DNA from: DASXRU01 sp034665305 | GTDB taxonomy: Bacteria > Acidobacteriota > Blastocatellia > Pyrinomonadales > Pyrinomonadaceae | DNA length: 64,000 bases | Assembly: GCA_034665305.1 (NCBI GenBank) | Contig: JAXDFZ010000008.1 | Coordinates: 186,001-250,000, forward strand | Direction of reading: 5' to 3' | In this document: positions 31,340 to 39,358 of the stretch, one piece after another | How positions within the stretch are numbered: the stretch's first letter is position 1 | Layout: every line of letters starts with the position of its first letter | Made by a program: the position numbers and the translations under genes | The notes under the pieces: model-generated | Databases searched by the model: none | What the model saw: the letters and a program-made list of their open reading frames with translations, nothing else | What the model was told of the DNA's origin: nothing

Positions 31340-32134
31340 ATGAGCGCCACTGTAACCACTACCGAATCGAAACCGCTGACACTGGGAGGCCGGCCGTTCA
31401 CGTCGCGGCTGATCATTGGCACCGGAAAATATCGCAGTTATGAAGAGATGAAGGCTGCCCATCGCGCCTCCGGTGCGGAGATGGTGACAGTAGCAGTGCG
31501 GCGCGTGCCCTTGGATCGCAGCGCGGAATCGTTTCTGGACTATCTGGATCCGGCGTTGCAAATCCTGCCGAACACCGCCGGCTGCTACACCGCCGACGAA
31601 GCGGTGCGCACGGCGCGGCTGGCGCGCGAAGCATTGCACACCGATTTGATTAAGCTGGAAGTGATCGGCGATCAAACGACTCTGTTTCCGGATAACGAGC
31701 AAACGTTAGAGGCCTCGCGCGTTTTAGTGCGCGAAGGATTTTGTGTGCTTCCTTATTTCACCGACGACTTGATCATGGCGAAGAAGCTGCTCGACGCGGG
31801 TTGTGCCGCGGTGATGCCGCTGGCGGCGCCGATTGGATCAGGACTCGGAGTACAGAATCCCGCGAATCTTCGCATCATGCGTGAGCAATTACCGGACGCG
31901 ATCATCATTGTCGACGCTGGCGTGGGGACGGCCAGTGATGCCGCGATAGCGATGGAGTTGGGCGCGGATGGCGTTTTGATGAATACCGCGATTGCCGAAG
32001 CGGAAGATTCGGCGAGCATGGCCCAGGCCATGAAGCTCGCTGTAGCAGCGGGGAGACTCGCGTACCTGTCCGGCCGCATGCCGAAGCGACTATACGCCAG
32101 CGCCTCGAGTCCGCTCGCGGGCGTCTTGCACTAA
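31340..32134 (+). CDS. thiG: Thiazole synthase
   Basis: This TIM-barrel enzyme makes the thiamin thiazole phosphate from deoxyxylulose phosphate, dehydroglycine and ThiS thiocarboxylate. The 264 residues carry the family blocks SRLIIGTGKYRSYEEM, LPNTAGCYTADEAVRTARLA, the Schiff-base Lys at about 105 in DLIKLEVIGD, the phosphate-binding AAPIGSGLGVQN, and VDAGVGTASDAAIAMELGAD. It follows thiS after 95 nt that hold a repeat. ThiF and ThiO/ThiH are not encoded in the window. Confidence 0.97.
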   Translation: MSATVTTTESKPLTLGGRPFTSRLIIGTGKYRSYEEMKAAHRASGAEMVTVAVRRVPLDRSAESFLDYLDPALQILPNTAGCYTADEAVRTARLAREALHTDLIKLEVIGDQTTLFPDNEQTLEASRVLVREGFCVLPYFTDDLIMAKKLLDAGCAAVMPLAAPIGSGLGVQNPANLRIMREQLPDAIIIVDAGVGTASDAAIAMELGADGVLMNTAIAEAEDSASMAQAMKLAVAAGRLAYLSGRMPKRLYASASSPLAGVLH

Positions 32135-32150
32135 GTCGGGTCCTTTGGGT

Positions 32151-32783
32151 TTATGATTGTTGCTGGGAGGCGCGCGCTTCGGATGCTTGTTCACGTTGCC
32201 TGCGACGCCGAAAGTTCATAACCCGGCGTAAAAGTGTGGCATGACTCAACCCTAACCGGCGGGCAACCTTGCCTAGAGCAGCAGAACGCTGAACTGCATC
32301 CAAGAGAACATCTGCATCCAAGCGAACGTCAACAAAGTCTGCTAACTGGGAGTCCTCGTATTCCGCTCGCTGCTCCATCGCCGCACACTGTTCAAATTCC
32401 ATAGCCTCATACAGTTTTCGCGCCTTGGCCCGCACTCTAGCCGCCGTTTGAGAGGTGGTCGAGTCCAACTCGTCTTTGCCAGAATCATCTGGATAAAGAA
32501 TGAAGCCACCCGCAGCGAGGTCGCGGTTAGCCAAATCCTCGATTCGGTCAGAGAGCGCTGTCAGATAAAAGTCCAACTGTTCCGGTGACATCCCAGAAGA
32601 AGGGACCGTCTCATTCTGTTCAATAGTTCGAATAAGAGCCAGAGCCGTCTCTTGTTCTTCCGGAGTAAACTCGGAAGCGGGGTATTCCTCACCACTAGTT
32701 ACTTCGATTATGGAAGTATCCAGGCGATGCGACAAGAGCCGCAAGGCATAAAACATGCTGTTGGCCTCTGTAATATCCTGCAT
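32151..32783 (-). CDS. Unrecognised protein with possible C-terminal helix-turn-helix
   Basis: A 210-residue soluble acidic protein. The N-terminal 120 residues are helical and rich in Glu/Asp/Leu with DRIEDLANRDLAAGGF. The C-terminus (about 150-195) contains ALGKVARRLGLSHATLLRRV followed by an Arg-rich patch, which resembles a helix-turn-helix. It is the second gene of a pair: it begins 18 nt after the stop of 32802-33287. GC content and codon use are lower than in the neighbours, hinting at transfer. No family was recognised. Confidence 0.6.
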   Translation of the reverse strand: MQDITEANSMFYALRLLSHRLDTSIIEVTSGEEYPASEFTPEEQETALALIRTIEQNETVPSSGMSPEQLDFYLTALSDRIEDLANRDLAAGGFILYPDDSGKDELDSTTSQTAARVRAKARKLYEAMEFEQCAAMEQRAEYEDSQLADFVDVRLDADVLLDAVQRSAALGKVARRLGLSHATLLRRVMNFRRRRQREQASEARASQQQS

Positions 32784-32801
32784 GCGGTTACTCTCGACTC
32801 A

Positions 32802-33287
32802 TTAGGGATTAATGATATCAAAACTACTGCGGGGAAGTCGCGTAATAATGTACTCCTCCGACAAAGGGTTTGCACGATGTTTTACTGGAACCGTACTAAG
32901 CAGACCGCTAACCAGAGAATAGGGAATCACATAGAGCAACGGTTTGAAATCGGAAATCTGCGCCAGCCGAACTTTATCAAGGATCTCTAAGCGTTGGAAA
33001 TCGTTGATTACTCCCTGACTGTGCCTGGAATTGGCCCCCCGCCGCAGGCCTGCTTTGTTCAAACGAATCTTCTCACTGCGCCGATCGTTATTCGCGACGT
33101 CTTTGAGAAGCGTCTCATATATTCCTTCTGGGCTCGAAGACGGAGGATTCGGATGGTGAAATGAAGGAATGTTATCTGCGCCGAAGAAAGCTGAACACCA
33201 CACATAGTGTATCTCGCCATAATGTGTTTGGTTTATGTGGTAAGCGAGCAGAGTATTTGTTGAATAAAGGAGGAGAGGATTTGGCAT
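32802..33287 (-). CDS. Unrecognised 161-residue protein, first gene of a two-gene module
   Basis: The protein begins MPNPLLLYSTNTLLAYHINQ and has an aromatic-rich N-terminus (THYGEIHYVWC), then a central charged region with RRSEKIRLNKAGLRRGA and a hydrophobic C-terminal half (FKPLLYVIPYSLV). No signal peptide or membrane helix is evident. The composition is AT-richer than that of surrounding genes. Its only close neighbour is the putative DNA-binding partner 32151-32783 downstream. The pair could be a toxin/antitoxin-like, defence or regulatory unit, but no diagnostic catalytic motif is visible and I assign no function. Confidence 0.6.
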   Translation of the reverse strand: MPNPLLLYSTNTLLAYHINQTHYGEIHYVWCSAFFGADNIPSFHHPNPPSSSPEGIYETLLKDVANNDRRSEKIRLNKAGLRRGANSRHSQGVINDFQRLEILDKVRLAQISDFKPLLYVIPYSLVSGLLSTVPVKHRANPLSEEYIITRLPRSSFDIINP

Positions 33288-33386
33288 GATCTCGATGGCC
33301 TGTGTCGACCCCAGATGACGATTAATGGGAAGCTTCGCGTGCGGTGGTATTCTAGAATTATCGCTGAAAAATGCAAAGGATAATGG

Positions 33387-33998
33387 CTACTTCCGTGGCA
33401 GTATCTTTGCCGTAAAGGGCCCTTTGATCGTAGTCTCGCCGCTGGTCAGATCAATTTCTCCCACAATCGTATCGCCGGATACGGACGCAACTTTTGCTTC
33501 GCCCGTTATCGTATTTCGTTCGAGCCAGGTCTCGTCGTCCTGCCCGCTCTTCCGGCTCACAACGCTCACGTCTTCGACCTTCATGTGCTTGTCGGCTTTC
33601 GCTGAATAGGTTCCAACTTTCAACGGCGTCTTGTCATTGCCGCCGACTTCACCCACGAGGCTAAATACGATCCGAACATGATCGTCTGCCGCGAGCGGCT
33701 TGTTCATAGTCATCGCGAAGTTCGAGGTGTCGAGGTCGTAGTTGGCAATGTAAACGCGATAGCTTGCCGCCGTGGTGATGTTCCGGTTGACATCAGTAAA
33801 GGACTTGGTGACCGCAAAGGCCCCGCCCGACTTTACCGGCACGTCCTGCGTAACTTTCGGCGATTTCAAATGAATTGTGCCGGCGGCTGGTTTGCTACAG
33901 CCAGCGAGGAACATCGCGCCTGCGATTAGAAGAGCCAGGGCACAAACGAATAAGACTCTTTCAGCGGGCTTCGCGGTCAGTGGATTATTTTGTCGCAT
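33387..33998 (-). CDS. Putative lipoprotein
   Basis: A 203-residue exported protein. A hydrophobic N-terminal stretch (ALALLIAGAMF) leads to the lipobox LAGC near residue 34, so lipid attachment is likely. The mature part is beta-rich with alternating Val/Thr/Lys; DVSVVSRKSGQDDETW and GEIDLTSGETTIKGPFTAKI are typical of carrier-free envelope lipoproteins. No enzyme motif was found. It stands alone between the unknown module and an NTF2-like gene. Confidence 0.7.
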   Translation of the reverse strand: MRQNNPLTAKPAERVLFVCALALLIAGAMFLAGCSKPAAGTIHLKSPKVTQDVPVKSGGAFAVTKSFTDVNRNITTAASYRVYIANYDLDTSNFAMTMNKPLAADDHVRIVFSLVGEVGGNDKTPLKVGTYSAKADKHMKVEDVSVVSRKSGQDDETWLERNTITGEAKVASVSGDTIVGEIDLTSGETTIKGPFTAKILPRK

Positions 33999-34052
33999 CT
34001 CGGATTCCGTTTCTCTCGTGAAGAAGCTGGAGCTGGTTTGTTGGGTTGACGC

Positions 34053-34436
34053 TTACGCCACGCTGGCGGCGCCGTTAGGATTGTCGATCACGAACAACCA
34101 GGCGCCGTTCGATTGTTTGCGAATGACGTCGGAAGTCTGTCCCGCCAACTCGACGGCGCTCCCGTCCGGTCCGGTGCCTTTCAAAGTCCAGCGCGCAAAC
34201 ATTAGCGCGATATCGCCGGCCTGGAATACAGTCGGTTCCTGCAAATTGAACTGGCCCTTCAGCGCCAGGAAGGCGCCGAATGCTTCGCGAATCGCAGCAT
34301 GGCCGCTAACGACCACGCCCGGCTGAGGCACGAGCGTAGCTTCCGTCTCATACAAAGTCATGAGCGAATCGAGATCTTCGGCGGCGAAGTATTCGGAAAA
34401 GAGTTGGTAGATTTCTGCCGGAGTACTGGCTGGCAT
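34053..34436 (-). CDS. NTF2/SnoaL-like small protein
   Basis: About 127 residues from the ATG at 34436, which follows GAGGAG; the earlier ATG lacks one. The pattern PAEIYQLFSEYFAAEDLDSL, YETEATLVPQPGVVVSGHAA, FGAFLALKGQF and MFARWTLKGTGPDG is that of SnoaL-like or YybH-type cone-shaped domains, which bind small ligands or act as hydratases/isomerases. Catalytic residues cannot be assigned here. The next gene downstream on the same strand is the lipoprotein; co-transcription is possible. Confidence 0.78.
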   Translation of the reverse strand: MPASTPAEIYQLFSEYFAAEDLDSLMTLYETEATLVPQPGVVVSGHAAIREAFGAFLALKGQFNLQEPTVFQAGDIALMFARWTLKGTGPDGSAVELAGQTSDVIRKQSNGAWLFVIDNPNGAASVA

Positions 34437-34498
34437 TTTTAGTCTCCTCAATTGTCAGGATGTTTCGAGCTAAGACGCATTGACGGTGTGTCGACTAA

Positions 34499-34647
34499 GT
34501 CAGAACCGCCTGCGGTGGCGGGAGGGCCAGGTGATTGCGGGATGCGGATTTCAGATTGCGGAATCAAAAGACGACGCGCCTAATTTCTGCAATCCGCACC
34601 CCCATCCGCAATCGGAAGGCCCGCCCGCTACCGCAGGCGGTTCTGAC
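34499..34647. repeat. MITE-like element with GTCAGAACCGCC terminal repeats, copy 1
   Basis: The left terminal repeat GTCAGAACCGCCTGCGGTGG and the right terminal repeat GCTACCGCAGGCGGTTCTGA are inverted arms of about 30 bp. Inner arms carry GGATTGC-type units (GATTGCGGGATGCGGATTTC and their complement). The element is about 149 bp and lies entirely in an intergenic gap. Confidence 0.85.
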
Positions 34648-34678
34648 AAGTCTCTGCCAATATCCTCTGAATCTTCAA

Positions 34679-36061
34679 TTACCACGTTCGTCGGATCGGG
34701 TGCGCCTCTGTGTTAAAAATGACCTTGTTGAAGTCCAGAGTCCGCGACGGAGCAAACAGAAGGTAGAAGTATTTAAAAGTCTCCGCGAAGAGGAAGCTTT
34801 GCATGGAGTCAGACTTTTCTTTTGTGACTACACTTTTGAGCGTGGCGTAGCCCTCCTCGGTGCGGCAATACTTCACAAAGTCCTGAAATATTTTTTGTCC
34901 CATGCGCTGGTAATCAGAATGCTTCGAGTAGTGATGCAGGTAGTAAGCCGATTCGACGATCTCGGGCCGAAGGGGATAACCCGGGTGCACGACCTCCCGC
35001 GTCTGGTAGTTAAATTCCTCCGGCTCGACGTTGTGTTTGTTCCACATGGTTAACGAAGATCGCTGCAGGCGTTGGGCGCGAGTCATGTCCCCTGACAACG
35101 CGAGCATAGCCGGAAAGAAAGCGTCCAAAGCTCCATAGGTTGTTGCGGTCCGCTTGCCCGTGTTCATGTCAACATGCCCGTACCAGAGTTGTTCACCGGG
35201 AGCCGGTGTTGGCGATTCGTCAGGAACCTCGTCAGCCAGATACTTGTTTATCGCCGCGATGCTCGCTTGCCACATGCGACGGCAATCCTGATCACCGAAG
35301 AGCCGCCAGCACTTCAAGAGGTATTCGTAATAACTATCAATCGCGCCGCTGATATGACTATCAGTGTCGGTCCACTCTCCAGTTTCAACGTTGATCCAGG
35401 TGCCAACTAAACCGATCGGCGAGCGGCGCTGGTAGAGCGCAACCAGGGCTCGCTTCGCTTTGTCATAAAAAACAGGGCGATGCGTCAACTTTCCGAGCGT
35501 GCCAAATTCGATTAGCAGCGTTCCGGCTTCTGCGGGGTTGGTCACGTCGCCGCGCACTTTGCCGGTCTTAAGGTTCACGTACCGGTAAGGCAAACCGGTA
35601 GGCGAGTTGAAAACCGGCAAGAGCCTTTCCCCCAGGTCTTCGGCCAGTCTGAGTAGCCGCTTGTCACCTGTGAGTTGATAGCTGGACAACAAACCGCCCA
35701 ACAGGCGGATCGTGACCTCGAAGTTTTGGACGGAGATATCTTTGTCGAAAGAAAGATTTTCGGCGATGTAATTCCTGGTGCGGGCGGCTTCTTCATTCAT
35801 GCCCATCAGAATCATAGTGTCGAGAGCGTCGACGGGCGTCATCAGCAGCGGTTGTGCGTACCAATCGTGATAGCTCTTGCTTAGCGGCTTTAGATCGTCG
35901 TGGCCCCACGCATATTTCTTGTAGCCCGACCAGGCGTGGATGAACTCCGCCTTTACCTGATTTGCGGTCGTTTGATTGTTTTGGTTCTGCGCGCACAGAG
36001 GCTGAACCAGAAGAGCAAAGCTCAACAGCGTGCTGATGCCCGTTCGTGCTCTCTTAAGCAT
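34679..36061 (-). CDS. Secreted GH47-type alpha-mannosidase
   Basis: A 460-residue exported glycoside hydrolase with a signal peptide ending near LCAQ. Class I alpha-1,2-mannosidase (GH47) hallmarks are visible in order: the (alpha/alpha)-barrel helices with VDALDTMILMGM, NFEVTIRLLGGLLSSYQLTG, DSYYEYLLKCW, GYPLRPEIVESAYYL, MQSFLFAETFKYFYLLF and the terminal TEAHP. The Glu residues of these blocks are the expected general acid/base and the Thr of TEAHP is the calcium ligand. The family is mainly eukaryotic, with few bacterial members, so an extracellular role in trimming mannosides from foreign glycans is inferred. The neighbours give no pathway. Confidence 0.87.
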   Translation of the reverse strand: MLKRARTGISTLLSFALLVQPLCAQNQNNQTTANQVKAEFIHAWSGYKKYAWGHDDLKPLSKSYHDWYAQPLLMTPVDALDTMILMGMNEEAARTRNYIAENLSFDKDISVQNFEVTIRLLGGLLSSYQLTGDKRLLRLAEDLGERLLPVFNSPTGLPYRYVNLKTGKVRGDVTNPAEAGTLLIEFGTLGKLTHRPVFYDKAKRALVALYQRRSPIGLVGTWINVETGEWTDTDSHISGAIDSYYEYLLKCWRLFGDQDCRRMWQASIAAINKYLADEVPDESPTPAPGEQLWYGHVDMNTGKRTATTYGALDAFFPAMLALSGDMTRAQRLQRSSLTMWNKHNVEPEEFNYQTREVVHPGYPLRPEIVESAYYLHHYSKHSDYQRMGQKIFQDFVKYCRTEEGYATLKSVVTKEKSDSMQSFLFAETFKYFYLLFAPSRTLDFNKVIFNTEAHPIRRTW

Positions 36062-36088
36062 AGGAAAGGAAATCTGTTCCGCAAATCC

Positions 36089-36208
36089 AAGAGCGGGGGC
36101 AAGCCGCCCTTCCTTACTGCAAGTGAGCCAAGTTGAACCTGCTTTTCTAAGGGTGAAAGATCAACCTGATATACCTACAGTCAGGAAGGGCGGCTTGCCC
36201 CCGCTCTT
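36089..36208. repeat. MITE-like element with AAGAGCGGGGGC ends, copy 1
   Basis: Inverted arms of about 30 bp, starting AAGAGCGGGGGCAAGCCGCC at the left and ending GCTTGCCCCCGCTCTT at the right, enclose about 55 bp of unrelated AT-richer sequence. A second copy with the same ends and a different core is at 58662-58787. It fills the gap between the mannosidase and the sensor kinase genes. Confidence 0.87.
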
Positions 36209-36236
36209 TATTGCCTCTCTGCGCTGCGCGCTGGGC

Positions 36237-37625
36237 TCATGTCGATCTCGCAGGCGGCAAGGATATTGTCACAACGAGCCCACCGTCAACAGCGTTGCGG
36301 GCAGTCACCGTGCCGCCATGCAGACGCACTGAGCGATCGGCGATGGCCAGACCGAGTCCCGCGCCGCCGGACGCGCGGTCGCGGGCGTCTTCGACTCGAT
36401 AAAAAGGCCGGAAGATTTCGGTGAGCGCATTTTCAGGAACGCCGGCGCCGTGATCGCGAACTGTGATCGTGGCAGGTGTTCCATCGTCTTTCGCGGAACT
36501 CCGGCTGCATTTGAGATCGATTTGCACTTCGGTTCCCGCAGCAGTGTATTGCACGGCGTTGCGAATCACGTTCTCGATAGCGCGGCGCAACAGTTCTTCG
36601 GTGCCGGATACGTCACAAGGATCGCAACTGTTAACCCGTACGGTACGATTGCGGCTTTGCGCTTCGAAGTTTGCGTCATCGGCAATCTCCCGAACCAGTT
36701 GGTCCAGCTGGACCTCCGTTTTGGCCACCTGCTGCGCGCCGCTTTCCAGTCGTGTAATCGCCAGCAGCTGGCCGATCATTTCGTTAAGGTTTTCCGCCTC
36801 GCGTTGAATGCGTTCGAGCGCAGTGACAGCCTCCGGGCCCGACCGTTGCCGGGCCAGCTCGAGGGCCACGTTCAAGCGGGCCAGCGGGGAACGCAGCTCA
36901 TGCGAAATATCACCCAACAAACGGCGTTGGGAATTCACCAGCGACTCGATCTTCTCGGCCATCAAATCGAAGTCTTCGGCGAGCGACGTAAGTTCATCCC
37001 GCCGTTTTCCTATCGATGGACCAACGCGGGCCGAGAGATTACCGCGCGCCAGCTCGCGAGTCGCTGCGCGCAGTTTGGTCACCGGCGACGACAGGTAGCG
37101 CGCCAGCCCATAGCAAAAGAGTCCACCGATCGTCACGACAGCCAGTACGTGAAAGATCTGATGCGCCAGCGGCGGCGGCATCATGTGTGGTTGCAGTTCG
37201 GCGACCAGCACGTACTGGCCACCGGCCGCGGAGGTTACCGGCTTGCCCATCAGAGGTGGGTAGCCGCCAAAAGAAATTTCAGTGCCCCGGGTGTGGGCCG
37301 CTCGTTCGGCGAGCTCATGCGCGCCCGGGGGCGAGGGACGGCCGCTTAATTCCCGCAACTGGCCATCAAACAAAACACAGTTAATGCCAGTTCCGCGGCG
37401 CATGTGATCCAGGTAGTCGGCTAGCCGGCCTACGCCTTCACGCTCATAAATTTCCGCGGCGGTTTGGCCGTAAGCAGCGACTGCGATTTCAGCCGGGCCA
37501 CGCAGGGGTGGATTAGAGCGTTCATGATGTCGCGCGACTTCACCGATGAGAAAGGTCATGCCGGCCACCACGATCAGGGCCAGGAAAAACCAGATAAAGA
37601 TTTTTAGAAAAAGAGTGCGCGGCAA
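36237..37625 (-). CDS. CpxA-like sensor histidine kinase
   Basis: An inner-membrane histidine kinase of 462 residues. TM1 (about 10-28), a periplasmic sensor region (about 30-155), TM2 (about 156-175), a HAMP linker, a HisKA block with the phospho-acceptor His near 242 in GDISHELRSPLARL, and a HATPase with N, G1, F and G2 boxes (ENVIRNAVQY, DHGAGVP, FRPFYR, GAGLGLAI). Sequence around the His and the F box is close to CpxA. The TTG start follows the response-regulator stop by three bases, so the pair is translationally coupled. The signal is unknown; envelope stress is the family precedent. Confidence 0.9.
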   Translation of the reverse strand: MPRTLFLKIFIWFFLALIVVAGMTFLIGEVARHHERSNPPLRGPAEIAVAAYGQTAAEIYEREGVGRLADYLDHMRRGTGINCVLFDGQLRELSGRPSPPGAHELAERAAHTRGTEISFGGYPPLMGKPVTSAAGGQYVLVAELQPHMMPPPLAHQIFHVLAVVTIGGLFCYGLARYLSSPVTKLRAATRELARGNLSARVGPSIGKRRDELTSLAEDFDLMAEKIESLVNSQRRLLGDISHELRSPLARLNVALELARQRSGPEAVTALERIQREAENLNEMIGQLLAITRLESGAQQVAKTEVQLDQLVREIADDANFEAQSRNRTVRVNSCDPCDVSGTEELLRRAIENVIRNAVQYTAAGTEVQIDLKCSRSSAKDDGTPATITVRDHGAGVPENALTEIFRPFYRVEDARDRASGGAGLGLAIADRSVRLHGGTVTARNAVDGGLVVTISLPPARST

Positions 37626-37628
37626 GGT

Positions 37629-38333
37629 TTAAGCTTCTCGATCCTGATTTGGTTGAGCGTAGATGTAGCCGATGCCCCGCACCGTCTTGATCCGCTCGCC
37701 GGAGTCCAGCTGTGATCCGAGTTTCCTGCGCAGGTTGCTGATGTGCATGTCGATGCTGCGATCGTAAGGCGACGAGCTTCGTCCCAGCACGTCTTTCGAT
37801 AACTCTTCACGGGTAACGATGCGGCCCGCGGATCGCAGCAACCGTTCCAGCAGGTCGTATTCGACTGAAGTCAGTTCAACTCTCTTTCCGGCGCGCCGGA
37901 CGATGCGCGCGCCCGTATCGATTGCGATGTCACCCAATGCGAGCGGGCGCGATTCGGCCGGCGCGGGATCTGATTGGGCGCGGCGCAGAATTGCCCGGAT
38001 GCGCGCCGACAATTCGCGTGCGTTAAAAGGCTTGGGCAGGTAATCATCGGCGCCGATTTCCAGGCCGATGATCCGATCGATGTCATCGCCGCGAGCCGTC
38101 AACATCAGCACGGGAATTTGGGACGTCGCCCGGATACGTCGCAGGACTTCAAAACCATTCAGGCCCGGGAGCATGACGTCGAGGACGACGAGGGAATGGA
38201 CGCCGGCGAGGGCGCGTTCCGCTCCCGCATCCCCGCGGTGAATCGCTTCCACGTCGAAGCCCAACGGCTCGAGATATTCTGTGACCAACTCACAGAGCGC
38301 CACGTCGTCGTCAATGATTAGAATCTGTTCCAT
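37629..38333 (-). CDS. CpxR-like OmpR-family response regulator
   Basis: A 234-residue transcription factor. The receiver domain has the acidic pocket D8-D10, the phosphorylated D52 in LVVLDVMLPG, Thr near 79 and Lys near 101. A winged-helix DNA-binding domain (about 130-230) ends with RTVRGIGYIY, the typical OmpR-family terminus. It is transcribed divergently from the Spy-like gene, and the TTTAC direct repeats at 38622-38647 in the shared region are a candidate binding site. Confidence 0.93.
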   Translation of the reverse strand: MEQILIIDDDVALCELVTEYLEPLGFDVEAIHRGDAGAERALAGVHSLVVLDVMLPGLNGFEVLRRIRATSQIPVLMLTARGDDIDRIIGLEIGADDYLPKPFNARELSARIRAILRRAQSDPAPAESRPLALGDIAIDTGARIVRRAGKRVELTSVEYDLLERLLRSAGRIVTREELSKDVLGRSSSPYDRSIDMHISNLRRKLGSQLDSGERIKTVRGIGYIYAQPNQDREA

Positions 38334-38420
38334 TGCAGCAAGCGCTCATTGTAGCTGATTCCAACGGAGCGCTTTGTAAAGAAGTGTCAACTGAACTCGT
38401 CCGCGTAGCTGGCGCCTGAC

Positions 38421-38612
38421 AAGCCCAGCACTTTAGTGCTGAGGTCACAACAGGAATACGTCCGAGTCCGTGAAACGGACGGCTGTTCTGAGCATAGTGA
38501 CGTTCCCCGTCCCTGACACGAGTCGCCCGGCTGGAGCCTCGGAGTCCGGAATTTCCCAGCACTGAAGTAATGGGCATCTCACAATCGTCCGCTATGCGGA
38601 CGAGGACGTTGA
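38421..38612. repeat. Small palindromes upstream of the CpxR-like gene
   Basis: Within the 406-bp gap 38334-38739 lie CCCAGCACTTTAGTGCTGAG (38424-38443), GTCCGTGAAACGGAC, CCCAGCACTGAAGTAATGGG and GTCCGCTATGCGGAC. They resemble the palindromic units at 11053-11228. The remainder of the gap holds the regulatory site described separately. Confidence 0.6.
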
Positions 38613-38621
38613 GAAGTTGCA

Positions 38622-38675
38622 TTTACAAAACTTTACAAACTCTTTACCGCGACACGGCGGAAACGAGCGTATAAG
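38622..38675 (+). promoter_or_regulatory. Three TTTAC direct repeats and -10 box before the Spy-like gene
   Basis: TTTAC occurs at 38622-38626, 38632-38636 and 38643-38647, with a spacing of 10 then 11 bp. This is the complement of the CpxR consensus GTAAA-N5-GTAAA known from enterobacteria. A TATAAG at 38670-38675 stands about 22 bp downstream, so the site overlaps the expected -35 position. Autoregulation of the two-component system from the same region is plausible. Confidence 0.62.
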
Positions 38676-38739
38676 GTGTGAGTATCAAAACCGAGGCCGG
38701 GCCATCGCACCGGTCCAATCACTTAAGGAGAGTTTACGA

Positions 38740-39252
38740 ATGAAAAATCGAATCTTAGTTCTGGCGGGCGTTGCGGCATTGATTATCGCGGCAACGGTTT
38801 TCGCGGTGGGCCAGGGAGGACCCGGCGGGCCGCACGGCGGCGGGCCTGGTGACATGATGGAGCATATGTCCCGCGCCCTTAATCTGACTGATGCGCAGAA
38901 GACGCAGGTCAAAGCAATTATGGATGCCGAACGGGCAGCGACCGAACCCTCGCGCGGCAAGATTGAAGAAATTCACAAACAGATCGAAGCGAGCGTCACC
39001 AGTGGTCAGTTCGACGAAGCGCAAGTGCGCGCGTTGGCCGGCCAGGCGTCGCAGATCATGACCGACGAAATGGTGGAGCACGTTCGCGCCCACGCGAAGA
39101 TTTTTGCGCTACTGACTCCGGAACAACGCGCCAAAGCCCAGGAGATGCATAAACAAATGGGCCCCGGCGGCCCGCACGGACCGGGTGGACCAGGCGGCCC
39201 CGGTGGCGGGATGGGTCATCATCCGCCACCGCCTCCTCCGCCGGCGCAGTAA
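38740..39252 (+). CDS. Spy/CpxP-like periplasmic protein
   Basis: 170 residues from the ATG at 38740, which follows AAGGAGAG; the longer frame to 38617 adds an unlikely N-terminus. A signal peptide ends near VFAVGQ. The mature part is helical with the LTxxQ motifs LTDAQKTQ and LTPEQRAK that define the Spy/CpxP family, which chaperones envelope proteins and damps Cpx signalling. The C-terminus is a Gly/Pro/His tail (GPGGPHGPGGPGG, HHPPPPPPP) that could bind metal or extend as a linker. Divergent position to a CpxA/CpxR-like pair matches the family role. Confidence 0.87.
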   Translation: MKNRILVLAGVAALIIAATVFAVGQGGPGGPHGGGPGDMMEHMSRALNLTDAQKTQVKAIMDAERAATEPSRGKIEEIHKQIEASVTSGQFDEAQVRALAGQASQIMTDEMVEHVRAHAKIFALLTPEQRAKAQEMHKQMGPGGPHGPGGPGGPGGGMGHHPPPPPPPAQ

Positions 39253-39277
39253 CCAAGCGGACTTTCATCAAACATAC

Positions 39278-39313
39278 AAGGATCACTGAGCGTTGCTCGG
39301 TGATCCTTTTTCT
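39278..39313 (+). terminator. Intrinsic terminator after the Spy-like gene
   Basis: The stem AAGGATCACTGAG pairs with CTCGGTGATCCTT across a GTTG-type loop and is followed by TTTTT. It lies 26 nt after the stop of the Spy-like gene and could also serve the convergent giant gene. Confidence 0.85.
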
Positions 39314-39358
39314 TATGTCCGGTTGTGCTGACTAAATGCGACGTGCCGAATGCCCCAA

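Noticed and set aside
36450..37349. 299-codon plus-strand frame opposite the sensor kinase
   Set aside because: Antisense shadow of the kinase gene; composition rich in Arg/Gln/His, no ribosome binding site or domain.
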